Source of the DNA: Loigolactobacillus jiayinensis
Lineage (GTDB): Bacteria; Bacillota; Bacilli; Lactobacillales; Lactobacillaceae
Direction of reading: 5' to 3'
Assembly: GCF_003946445.1 (NCBI RefSeq)
Contig: NZ_RHOF01000030.1
Location: 1 to 50,075, forward strand
DNA: 50,075 nucleotides
The translations under genes were made by a program, and so were the position numbers. Positions 35,237 through 42,029 of the stretch are shown piece after piece (within the stretch, counting starts at the first letter, position 1; the number at the start of each line of letters is the position of its first letter). The notes below the pieces were generated by a model that saw only the letters and a list, made by a program, of their open reading frames with translations, ran no database searches and had not been told where the DNA came from.

Positions 35237-35704
35237 GTGGCTACTGATGTTACGGATCAAACACTGCAGGTATTGAAGGATCATGGTTTGCGGGTCACAC
35301 CACAACGCCATATTATCCTCTCATACCTTGCCAGCCACCATAACCATCCATCAGTCGAAATGATCCGGGTGGCGCTTAGCAAAAAATTACCAAACCTTGG
35401 TGCAGCAACAATTTATAACACATTAAATACTTTTGTCGATCTCGGTATCGTCGTTGAATTGCAAAATGGTGATGGCAGCACGCACTATGATTATTTCGGC
35501 ACGCCCCACTACCACGCAATTTGTACCAATTGCGGCCGCATTACTGACGTTAGTTATCCTAATTTCAATCAGGTTGAACGCCAGTTAGAAGCAAAAACCG
35601 CTGAATTAACCGGCTACTTGATTTCCGGTAATCATATGGAAGTTTACGGCTTATGCCCTGACTGCCAGAAAAAATTACGTGTTAATAAGGAAGCCATTCA
35701 ATAG
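35237..35704 (+). CDS. perR: Fur-family regulator, PerR-like
   Basis: Metal-dependent repressor of 155 aa. The winged-helix region carries LRVTPQRHIILSYL and LGAATIYNTLNTFVDLGIV. The regulatory site region is HYDYFGTPHYHAICTNCG, close to PerR: the Asp in HYDYF corresponds to the Mn/Fe-ligating Asp104 of Bacillus PerR, and HPSVEM carries the equivalent of its oxidisable His37. Structural zinc Cys pairs are CTNC and CPDC. The start is GTG at 35237 behind GGAAGGA. It likely represses the divergent metal transporters and itself through the two boxes in the shared intergenic region. Confidence 0.9.
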   Translation: MATDVTDQTLQVLKDHGLRVTPQRHIILSYLASHHNHPSVEMIRVALSKKLPNLGAATIYNTLNTFVDLGIVVELQNGDGSTHYDYFGTPHYHAICTNCGRITDVSYPNFNQVERQLEAKTAELTGYLISGNHMEVYGLCPDCQKKLRVNKEAIQ

Positions 35705-35715
35705 TATGTTAAAGT

Positions 35716-35751
35716 CGCACAACTCGATTTATTCGGGCTGTGCGTTTTTTT
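35716..35751 (+). terminator. Terminator of perR
   Basis: CGCACAACTCG and CGGGCTGTGCG arms around ATTTATT, followed by T7. Confidence 0.88.
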
Positions 35752-35929
35752 ATGAATTCAATTATTCAGTAAACTAATTTAGCTGCCCACTTAAATTAAT
35801 CTGCCACGCAAAACGTCATCGCCAACCCATAAAAGGCCGACTAGCAGCGACGCTAACGGCAATAAACGCGCGGCTTTTTTTGCCGCTTAAACAACGCAAA
35901 AAAATCGTTCAAAAAAAGGAAGTTATCAC

Positions 35930-35958
35930 TTGCAATCGCTTACAGATGATGCTATATT
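35930..35958 (+). promoter_or_regulatory. Promoter of the large structured RNA
   Basis: TTGCAA and TATATT are separated by exactly 17 bases. The transcript would begin near 35965 and there is no start codon with a ribosome site in a long frame after it. Confidence 0.85.
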
Positions 35959-36006
35959 ATGAGTGTGGAAAGGAATAAGACCTGACCAAGCAGTATAAGG
36001 CTCCTC

Positions 36007-36253
36007 AGTCTTCGGCAGACTGCTAAGACGTGAAATAGCAGTCGGTGGTAACACATGATTTTAAAAGTATTACCAAGAGTCTTCGGCAGACCACCAAGAC
36101 ACGAAATGGCGGTCGTTGGCAACAATATCCAAGTATTACCAAAAGTCTTCGGCAGACTGCTAAGACACGAGATAGCAGTCGTTGGTAACAATTTAAGTAT
36201 CACCAAAGTCTTCGGCAGACCACCAAGACAAGCGATGGCGGTCGTTGGCAACA
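36007..36253 (+). repeat. Four alternating covarying RNA repeats
   Basis: Units at 36007-36053, 36078-36124, 36144-36190 and 36207-36253 share AGTCTTCGGCAGAC and a later CGTTGG-AACA (CGGTGG in unit 1). Units 1 and 3 have the stem GACTGCTA/TAGCAGTC; units 2 and 4 have GACCACCA/TGGCGGTC. Both arms change together. An outer stem TTACCAA/TTGGTAA (or TTGGCAA) encloses units 2 and 3. Confidence 0.9.
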
Positions 36254-36572
36254 CTTGATTGTTCCAAGGTTTCTAAACAAGATCTATGTTGTGAAACGTC
36301 GAATCAACAAATAGGTAACAAATTCTTTATGGAGGTGTATGTCGCATAGCAGGCATAACCACAGCTCCAACGCTTCTGGCACTTCGCTAAAACCTAGTTT
36401 TCGGGTCATGAATCCTATCCACTGATAGGTACGACCATACAGATGATATATTATATGAACAGGTTAGCTAGAAGTAGCCGCACGCGTAAAACTTAATATG
36501 AAGGTGTCTAGATATTCAAAAATTTCTGTACGACCAAAGTAAATTAGGTCAGGCATTTTCCACGAACCGTTA

Positions 36573-36607
36573 GACTTCAAGACTGAGGAGACTTGAAGTC
36601 TTTTTTT
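36573..36607 (+). terminator. Terminator of the large structured RNA
   Basis: GACTTCAAG and CTTGAAGTC are perfect 9-bp arms, followed by T7. The loop GACTGAGGAG is complementary to 36001-36010. Confidence 0.93.
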
Positions 36608-36866
36608 GTGCTTTTTTACGCGTAGCATTTAAATATTTTTTTAGCCTTTGCAGACCTTTTTCGGCCGATTATGTGTATTTCGCCACAATTAAAGATAGCC
36701 AGTTAACCTGATCGATCACTTATCCAACGTTAATTTGCCACAATCATCACAATTGGTATATGTTTATATTAGATAAGTAAGCGCTTTTTATTGTTGATTT
36801 TATACTAATATAGTTATAAACTAGCGATATTTGGTATAGCAACTCAACTTAGAAAGGGTGTAGATC
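36608..36866 (+). promoter_or_regulatory. Upstream region of the 3-hydroxyacyl-CoA dehydrogenase gene with cre-like site
   Basis: AT-rich. A cre-like GTAAGCGCTTTTTA lies at 36777-36790 ahead of TATACT/TATAGT -10 candidates near 36801-36817. AGAAAGGGTG is the ribosome site before 36867. No gene seen. Confidence 0.45.
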
Positions 36867-37859
36867 ATGGAAATTAAAAATGTAGTCGTCGCCGGCAGTG
36901 GCGTTTTGGGTGCACAAATTGCTTTTCAGGTCGCTTTTAAACGTTTTAATGTAACCGTTTATGATATTAATGATGCCGTTTTAGGTCAGGCTAAAGTTAA
37001 AATGGCTGGGCTGGAAACGACTTATCAAGCTGAGATTCATAATGCAAAAGCCCAGTTCACACAGTCAACTGCTAATTTGAATTACAACACCAACCTATTA
37101 CCCGGGCTGAACAATACCGTTACTGCCGCGATTCAACAATCAGAACATGCGGTGGATTCGACTTTAGCGCGGATCACTTATACTTCTGATTTGAAAAAAG
37201 CTGTCAGTGACGCTGATTTAGTGATTGAGGCGATTCCTGAAGTCGTGACGATCAAGCAATCATTTTATCAGCAACTTGCCCCACTGGCTCCGAAAAAAAC
37301 GATTTTCGCTACTAACTCGTCAACCCTAGTTCCTAGTCAGTTTGCGGCTGAAACTGGTCGACCAGAACGCTTTTTAGCACTCCATTTTGCCAACGAAATT
37401 TGGAAAAATAATACCGCTGAAATTATGGGTCACAAAACAACTGACCCACAAGTATTCGCTCAAATTATCGCTTTCGCCAAAGCAATTGGCATGATTCCGA
37501 TTCCCGTGCAAAAGGAACAACCTGGCTACATTCTTAATTCAATTTTAGTGCCGTTCCTCGATGCAGCAGAAATGTTGTACCTTGATGGTATCGGCGACCC
37601 AGAAATTATTGATAAAACTTGGATGCTGGCTACCGGCGCACCGCAAGGTCCATTTGGCATCCTCGACGTTGTCGGTATCGTCACCGCCTACAATATTATT
37701 CAAAACTACGCTGCGACTACCGGTAATCATAAATATGATGAATTGGCGAGCCTGCTCAAAACGAATTTTATTGATAAAGGTAAATTAGGGGTCAGTTCTG
37801 GCGAAGGTTTCTACACCTACCCTAACCCTGTTTACGCACAACCTGGCTTTTTAGAATAA
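36867..37859 (+). CDS. 3-hydroxyacyl-CoA dehydrogenase family protein
   Basis: NAD-dependent dehydrogenase of the 3-hydroxyacyl-CoA/3-hydroxybutyryl-CoA group. The N-terminal Rossmann motif is VVVAGSGVLGAQIAFQVAF with Asp at the end of strand 2 (VYDIND). IPEVVTIKQSFYQQL and FATNSSTLVPSQ are family blocks. The catalytic-His region reads LALHFANEIWKNNTAEIM, less like the canonical HFFNPxPxM, so the substrate may differ. The C-terminal domain has PGYILNSILVPFLDAAEML. Length 330 aa is slightly long. GAAAGGGTG precedes the ATG. A terminator follows, so it is a separate unit from the men genes. Confidence 0.88.
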   Translation: MEIKNVVVAGSGVLGAQIAFQVAFKRFNVTVYDINDAVLGQAKVKMAGLETTYQAEIHNAKAQFTQSTANLNYNTNLLPGLNNTVTAAIQQSEHAVDSTLARITYTSDLKKAVSDADLVIEAIPEVVTIKQSFYQQLAPLAPKKTIFATNSSTLVPSQFAAETGRPERFLALHFANEIWKNNTAEIMGHKTTDPQVFAQIIAFAKAIGMIPIPVQKEQPGYILNSILVPFLDAAEMLYLDGIGDPEIIDKTWMLATGAPQGPFGILDVVGIVTAYNIIQNYAATTGNHKYDELASLLKTNFIDKGKLGVSSGEGFYTYPNPVYAQPGFLE

Positions 37860-37862
37860 TTT

Positions 37863-37896
37863 AAAAAACGTGCGCCTTCACTGACGCACGTTTTTT
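37863..37896. terminator. Bidirectional terminator
   Basis: AAAAAACGTGCG and CGCACGTTTTTT arms around a short loop, serving the dehydrogenase gene and the converging thioesterase gene. Confidence 0.93.
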
Positions 37897-38272
37897 AGTT
37901 AGCGCGCTTCGTGATCATCAACGTTACGGTACTAACACTGGTCAGCCGTTGACTAGCTTGCTCGTGAACCTCAACTTGCCAGGTCTGCAATCGTTTGCCC
38001 GCATGCAATGGTTTAGCATTGGCGCGCAACGTTCCTTGTGCTACAGTATAAAGGTGGTGCGTTTCCACGTTGACGCCCACCGCCACTTGCTGGGTCGTAT
38101 CCAAGCCCGCATTAGCGCCTAGACTAGCGGCAGTTTCCGCTAAAATCGTGTTAATGCCGCCATGGACAATGCCAAATGGTTGCTTTAATTTTGCCGTAAC
38201 TGGTACTTCAATAACGGCTTCAGTGGTGGTGGCGCGCAGTGTTTTAATGCCCAACAATTCAAGTAAATTCAT
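37895..38272 (-). CDS. Hotdog-fold acyl-CoA thioesterase (probable DHNA-CoA thioesterase)
   Basis: A 125-residue PaaI/YdiI-type hotdog thioesterase. The core motif FGIVHGGINTILAETAAS carries the HGG turn and the catalytic acidic residue (Glu in AETAAS). Length and motif fit 1,4-dihydroxy-2-naphthoyl-CoA thioesterase (MenI). It is divergent from menB with 29 bases between starts, and GGAGGTAAATT lies before its ATG. The position beside menB and menE favours hydrolysis of DHNA-CoA, the product of MenB. Other acyl-CoA substrates remain possible. Confidence 0.85.
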   Translation of the reverse strand: MNLLELLGIKTLRATTTEAVIEVPVTAKLKQPFGIVHGGINTILAETAASLGANAGLDTTQQVAVGVNVETHHLYTVAQGTLRANAKPLHAGKRLQTWQVEVHEQASQRLTSVSTVTLMITKRAN

Positions 38273-38301
38273 AATTTACCTCCATATAGAAAGAAGTTGT
38301 A

Positions 38302-39126
38302 ATGATGACTAGTGTAACTTGGCAAAGCGTCAAAGATTACTCAGAAATTATCTTCGAACGTGCGGACAAAATCGCAAAAATTACGATGAATCGGCCGGCA
38401 AAACTCAATGCCTTTACCCCAGTGACAATTCAAGAAATGATCGAGGCTTTTACGATCTGTCGTGATGATGCCAGTATCGGTGTGATCATCTTAACTGGCG
38501 CCGGCGACAAAGCCTTCTCCTCCGGTGGCGATCAAGGAATTCGCGGTAATGGTGGCTACGTTGGCCCCGACAAAATTGCCCGCCTCAACGTGCTAGATCT
38601 GCAACATTTGATTCGCATCATCCCTAAGCCAGTCATTGCCATGGTCAAGGGTTGGTCCGTTGGCGGCGGTAATATTTTACAATTGATCTGTGATCTAACC
38701 ATCGCCGCTGACAACGCTCAATTTGGCCAAACTGGTCCGAAAGTTGGCAGCTTTGACGCTGGCTATGGTTCCGGCTATTTAGCCCGTGTTATCGGCCATA
38801 AGCGCGCCAAGGAAGTTTGGTTCCTCAATCATTTCTACAGCGCCGAGGAAGCTTATCAAATGAATTGGATCAACAAAGTTGCACCATTAGCCGAAGTTGA
38901 ATCGGTAACGCTGGATTGGTGTAATGAAATTTTGACTAAATCACCAACTGCCCTACGTTTCATTAAGGCAGCAATGAACGCTGACACCGATGGTTTAGCT
39001 GGGCTGCAGCAATTAGCTGGCGACGCAACGATGCTCTTTTACACCACCGATGAAGGCAAGGAAGGCCGGGACGCTTTCAACGAAAAACGTAAACCTGATT
39101 TTGATCAGTTCCCGAAGTTTCCATAA
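38302..39126 (+). CDS. menB: 1,4-dihydroxy-2-naphthoyl-CoA synthase
   Basis: Crotonase-fold enzyme of menaquinone synthesis that closes the second ring of DHNA from o-succinylbenzoyl-CoA. The MenB-specific block [75 protein letters not shown] and the C-terminal REA-like [13 protein letters not shown] all match MenB rather than generic enoyl-CoA hydratase. Length 274 aa is normal. Start at 38302 or the next codon. Three bases separate it from menE, so the two form one unit. Confidence 0.95.
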   Translation: MMTSVTWQSVKDYSEIIFERADKIAKITMNRPAKLNAFTPVTIQEMIEAFTICRDDASIGVIILTGAGDKAFSSGGDQGIRGNGGYVGPDKIARLNVLDLQHLIRIIPKPVIAMVKGWSVGGGNILQLICDLTIAADNAQFGQTGPKVGSFDAGYGSGYLARVIGHKRAKEVWFLNHFYSAEEAYQMNWINKVAPLAEVESVTLDWCNEILTKSPTALRFIKAAMNADTDGLAGLQQLAGDATMLFYTTDEGKEGRDAFNEKRKPDFDQFPKFP

Positions 39127-39129
39127 ACA

Positions 39130-40545
39130 ATGGAGAATTGGTTAAGCAAACGCGCACGCCTATCACCGGAAAAAATTGCCGTGCGTGCTGGCGAACAAAG
39201 TCTGACCTTTGCTGAGTTACAGCAACAAGTTTTACAGCAAGCTGGCCGCATTCAGCAATTAGCACCTAGCGGCCGCATTGCTGTGCTGACCGATAATTCA
39301 CTGACTGGCTACGTCACGATTTTGGCTGTCCAACAGCTAGATGTCGCGCCAGTGCTATTGAATCAGCGGTTGAGCGTCGACGAATTGACCCAGCAACTAG
39401 CTGATGCCGCCGTCACACTCTGTTTAACCGCTGATAAATTGGTACGGCCGCTGCCAATCAAAGTTGTTAGTTTCAGTCAATTAGCCCAACAAAAGCCGCT
39501 AGTAGTCACACCACCGACTGAGTTCACCGCGACAACCGTTGCCAGCATCATGTTCACCTCTGGGACTTCTGGTCACGCTAAAGGTGTCTTGCAAACATAT
39601 GGCAATCATTTCTACTCCGCCATTGGGTCTGTCCTAAATTTAGGCTTAACGACAGAGGATGCTTGGCTTTGTTGCGTGCCGTTATTTCATATTAGCGGCT
39701 TATCGATCATGTTGCGTGGCCTGATCTACGGTATGACAGTTGTGCTGGTTGATCATTTTGACGCTGAAGAAATCAACCATCTGTTGTGTACACAGCCGAT
39801 TACAACGATTTCAGTAGTGCCCTATATGTTACAGAAATTACTACAGACGCTGCCACAAACACAACATTATCAGGCGGCTTTTCGTTGCATGCTACTGGGC
39901 GGTGGGCCGATCGATCGCGCAACCTTGGCTGAGTGTCAGCAACGCCAAATCCCTGTGATCCAGTCGTATGGTATGACCGAAACGGCCTCGCAGATCGTTG
40001 CTTTAGATTTTGCCAACGCAGCACGTAAATTAGGTTCCGCTGGCCAGCCGTTATTTCCGGTTCAAATTAAAATCGATGCTGCCCAGCATATTTTAGTTAA
40101 AACACCAACCTTGGCTGCCGGCTACCTTGATCAGCCAGAAATCTGGGCCAAGCAGCTCCATGCTGGCTGGTTCGATACAGACGATATCGGCTATCTCGAT
40201 GATGAAGGCTTCCTGTTTGTCCAAGGCCGCAGTGGTGATATGATCAATTCCGGTGGCGAGAATATTTTCCCCGGAGAAATCGAAGCTGTTTATCAGCAAC
40301 ATCCTGCCGTTAAAAGTATTGTGGTCGCCAGTGCTACCGATAAGACTTGGGGCCATGTGCCACTAGCCTATCTTCAACTAAACTCAGCGATAAGTGTTAC
40401 TGAATTACGTGCTTACGGCCGGCAACATTTGGCGCATTACAAGGTGCCCCGTGACTTCTATTTGGTCACCGACTATCCCCGTACTGGTAACGGTAAGTTA
40501 AAACGCCGCGCATTGTCGCCGCAAACAGCTCAGTTATTAAAATAG
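39130..40545 (+). CDS. menE: o-Succinylbenzoate-CoA ligase
   Basis: Acyl-adenylate-forming ligase that makes o-succinylbenzoyl-CoA, the MenB substrate. The AMP-binding P-loop is IMFTSGTSGHAKGV. The core motifs are QSYGMTETASQIV, GWFDTDDIGYLDDEGFLFVQGR and GGENIFPGEIE, and the C-terminal catalytic Lys region is RTGNGKLKRRAL. Length 471 aa fits MenE. It follows menB by three bases. Other men genes (menF, D, H, C, A) are not in this window. Confidence 0.92.
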   Translation: MENWLSKRARLSPEKIAVRAGEQSLTFAELQQQVLQQAGRIQQLAPSGRIAVLTDNSLTGYVTILAVQQLDVAPVLLNQRLSVDELTQQLADAAVTLCLTADKLVRPLPIKVVSFSQLAQQKPLVVTPPTEFTATTVASIMFTSGTSGHAKGVLQTYGNHFYSAIGSVLNLGLTTEDAWLCCVPLFHISGLSIMLRGLIYGMTVVLVDHFDAEEINHLLCTQPITTISVVPYMLQKLLQTLPQTQHYQAAFRCMLLGGGPIDRATLAECQQRQIPVIQSYGMTETASQIVALDFANAARKLGSAGQPLFPVQIKIDAAQHILVKTPTLAAGYLDQPEIWAKQLHAGWFDTDDIGYLDDEGFLFVQGRSGDMINSGGENIFPGEIEAVYQQHPAVKSIVVASATDKTWGHVPLAYLQLNSAISVTELRAYGRQHLAHYKVPRDFYLVTDYPRTGNGKLKRRALSPQTAQLLK

Positions 40546-40575
40546 CGCTAGGCAAATTGCCTAACGCTATTTTAG
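40540..40575. terminator. Bidirectional terminator after menE
   Basis: AAATAGCGCTAGGC and GCCTAACGCTATTT arms around a short loop, between convergent genes. Confidence 0.88.
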
Positions 40576-40914
40576 TGTTAATCGCTGCCGAACTGCTTTA
40601 AGCGCTTGTTGCTGTAACATAACTTGCTTTAACTTATCCGCAGAATCAGGTAAATTAACCAGCGCATCGTCAAGATCGACAAATTCAACTTCAATATATT
40701 CCAGTCCACGCCGCTCAGCTGCAGTTAGTGGCTGGTCTACTGCCGTTACCTTTTTCGTCTCACTGACGATTGCATTAACTTCACGAATCGCTTGATTTTG
40801 CGTCCAGTGCTGACTCATACCACTAGTTTTAGCGCCTAACTTTCGCATATCTGCCGCTAACTTAACTAAGCGCGCCTTAATCTTTTCTAAATCTGCTACC
40901 CGATCTTCTGCCAT
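40567..40914 (-). CDS. Small helical protein of unknown function
   Basis: A 115-residue charged, helical protein with heptad-like stretches (VADLEKIKARLVKLAADMRKL and SADKLKQVMLQQQALKAVRQ), suggesting coiled coils. No signal or membrane segment and no family recognised. AAAGGGATGATT lies before the ATG. It follows the histidine phosphatase gene by 39 bases on the same strand. Confidence 0.72.
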   Translation of the reverse strand: MAEDRVADLEKIKARLVKLAADMRKLGAKTSGMSQHWTQNQAIREVNAIVSETKKVTAVDQPLTAAERRGLEYIEVEFVDLDDALVNLPDSADKLKQVMLQQQALKAVRQRLTLK

Positions 40915-40953
40915 ATAATCATCCCTTTAAGTCGACTATAGCACAAATTAGTC

Positions 40954-41568
40954 CTAGTAACGTCGATTGTAGTAAATCAAATATTGTTGCAGTGTATCTG
41001 GTGCACAAATTATCTTGGTTACACTGGTATTTTCTGGTTCCGGCATACTCATTGGATCTTTTGGTTGTACCGCGTTAATTGCAAAGCTGCGCACAGTAAA
41101 GCCATGAGAAACGATAACGATTTTTTCTTCTGGGTAACGTTGCGTCATGTCCTCGGTGAATTCACGCACGCGCGCTTCAACTGCGGTAAATTCTTCCCCT
41201 TTGGCCGGAATGGCGTAGTCTGGGTACACTTCACCGGTGATTGGATTAAATAATTCAGGATAGGTTTTGCGTAAACTGGCGTTAGTTTGACCATCCCAGC
41301 GGCCATAAGAAATTTCTAACAAGCGCTGATCGTAGCTTAAAGGTAGGTCATAGCCAACATTTAAAATGGCAGCGGTTTGTTTGGTCCGTTCTAATGGACT
41401 AGCAATCATTCGATCAGCAAATTTTAAATCAAAATGATCATGCAGTTTTTGCGCTTGCGCCTTACCAGTATCATTTAAATAAGTTGCTGGCGTATTGATC
41501 GTGCCTTGCTTAATATCTTGTGTATTCGCTTGTGTCTGTCCATGGCGCACAATATAAAATTCGGTCAT
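40954..41568 (-). CDS. Histidine phosphatase family protein (second copy)
   Basis: A 204-residue phosphoglycerate-mutase-like phosphatase. Motifs are FYIVRHGQTQAN (phospho-His), SPLERTKQTAAIL, LEISYGRWDGQ (acidic general acid) and IVIVSHGFTVRS (second His). Related to the gene at 14449 but clearly diverged. Substrate unknown; cytoplasmic. The ribosome site is weak (AGAAAGCAGAC). Confidence 0.9.
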   Translation of the reverse strand: MTEFYIVRHGQTQANTQDIKQGTINTPATYLNDTGKAQAQKLHDHFDLKFADRMIASPLERTKQTAAILNVGYDLPLSYDQRLLEISYGRWDGQTNASLRKTYPELFNPITGEVYPDYAIPAKGEEFTAVEARVREFTEDMTQRYPEEKIVIVSHGFTVRSFAINAVQPKDPMSMPEPENTSVTKIICAPDTLQQYLIYYNRRY

Positions 41569-41835
41569 GCCAAAGTCTGCTTTCTAATAATTCATAAGGT
41601 TACGTTTGAGTATTCATTCTTATGGTGAAAAACCACGCCATAAGCTCTAGCGTTACTAAGTTGCCTTTAATATACCATAATTAGCCTTACTTTTTGTACC
41701 TAATCGTTAAAAACGTGGTGCAACCAGCTATGTTTCATGTGAAACGTAACACCTGATTTTCACGGAACGCCAAAAAGGATTCACTGAGGCAGGAATCCTT
41801 TTTGCAAAAATATTCAGTATAAATATACAGTTACA

Positions 41836-41958
41836 GCTTGATTTAGAGACCATTAATGGTACCATTAATGTGATACCGGTAAGCTCAGATTACGTCCCCC
41901 GTAAACTGTTTTATAACCGGTTCACGAAGCGGACTGACTTTTGTCGGTGCGCTTTTTT
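41836..41958 (+). ncRNA. Possible small RNA with autoregulatory palindrome
   Basis: TTGCAA (41802-41807) and TATACA (41824-41829), 16 bases apart, could start a transcript that ends at the terminator AAGCG-CTGAC/GTCGG-CGCTT plus T6 (41935-41958). The intervening 120 bases hold the 20-bp palindrome and a small hairpin but no open frame of note. Confidence 0.35.
41851..41870. promoter_or_regulatory. Perfect 20-bp palindrome
   Basis: CATTAATGGT followed by its exact reverse complement ACCATTAATG. This looks like an operator for a dimeric repressor; the protein is unknown. Confidence 0.6.
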
Positions 41959-42029
41959 GGTATTTTAAAATGCTCAGTATTTACCCCGTCGCGCTGACCG
42001 TTACTCAAGCGGCTTAAAACCCACTCTTA

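Larger units (their letters stand above)
35965..36607 (+). ncRNA. Large ornate structured non-coding RNA candidate (about 640 nt)
   Basis: A promoter and a rho-independent terminator bracket about 640 bases without a convincing protein. CCTGACC (35981-35987) pairs with GGTCAGG (36547-36553). CTCCTCAGTC (36001-36010) pairs perfectly with GACTGAGGAG (36581-36590) in the terminator loop; the two pairings cross, forming a pseudoknot. Four repeats occupy the first half. In the second half are CCTATC/GATAGG (36414-36429), TACAGA/TCTGTA (36438-36443, 36525-36530), GGTTA/TAGCC, TGGAG/CTCCA and CTATGTTGT/ACAAATAG. Size, standalone transcription and long-range pairing resemble ROOL or GOLLD RNAs of Lactobacillales; membership is unproven. 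No tRNA or prophage gene is adjacent. Confidence 0.82.
41569..42029. other. Intergenic region with hairpins, a 20-bp palindrome and a possible small RNA
   Basis: It contains a bidirectional hairpin (AAAAAGGATTC/GAATCCTTTTT, 41772-41803), the palindrome at 41851-41870, a TTACG/CGTAA hairpin near 41888-41903, two ACCGGT sites, and a plus-strand terminator at 41935-41958. No protein gene is seen. Confidence 0.55.

Noticed and set aside
36007-36253. Possible CRISPR array
   Set aside because: The repeats are about 47 nt with short spacers of about 13-24 nt, alternate between two types, and covary internally. No cas genes are present.
35952-36254. A 100-codon minus-strand frame through the same repeats
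   Set aside because: It is the reverse reading of the structured RNA, with no ribosome site, and it overlaps the RNA promoter.
36055-36258. A 67-codon plus-strand frame with three repeats of the type VFGRPPRHEMAVVGNN
   Set aside because: It is the in-frame reading of repeats 2 to 4. Changes between repeats preserve base pairing rather than protein similarity, repeat 1 is out of frame with the others, and the surrounding structure fits RNA. The GGTGG ahead of its ATG is part of repeat 1.
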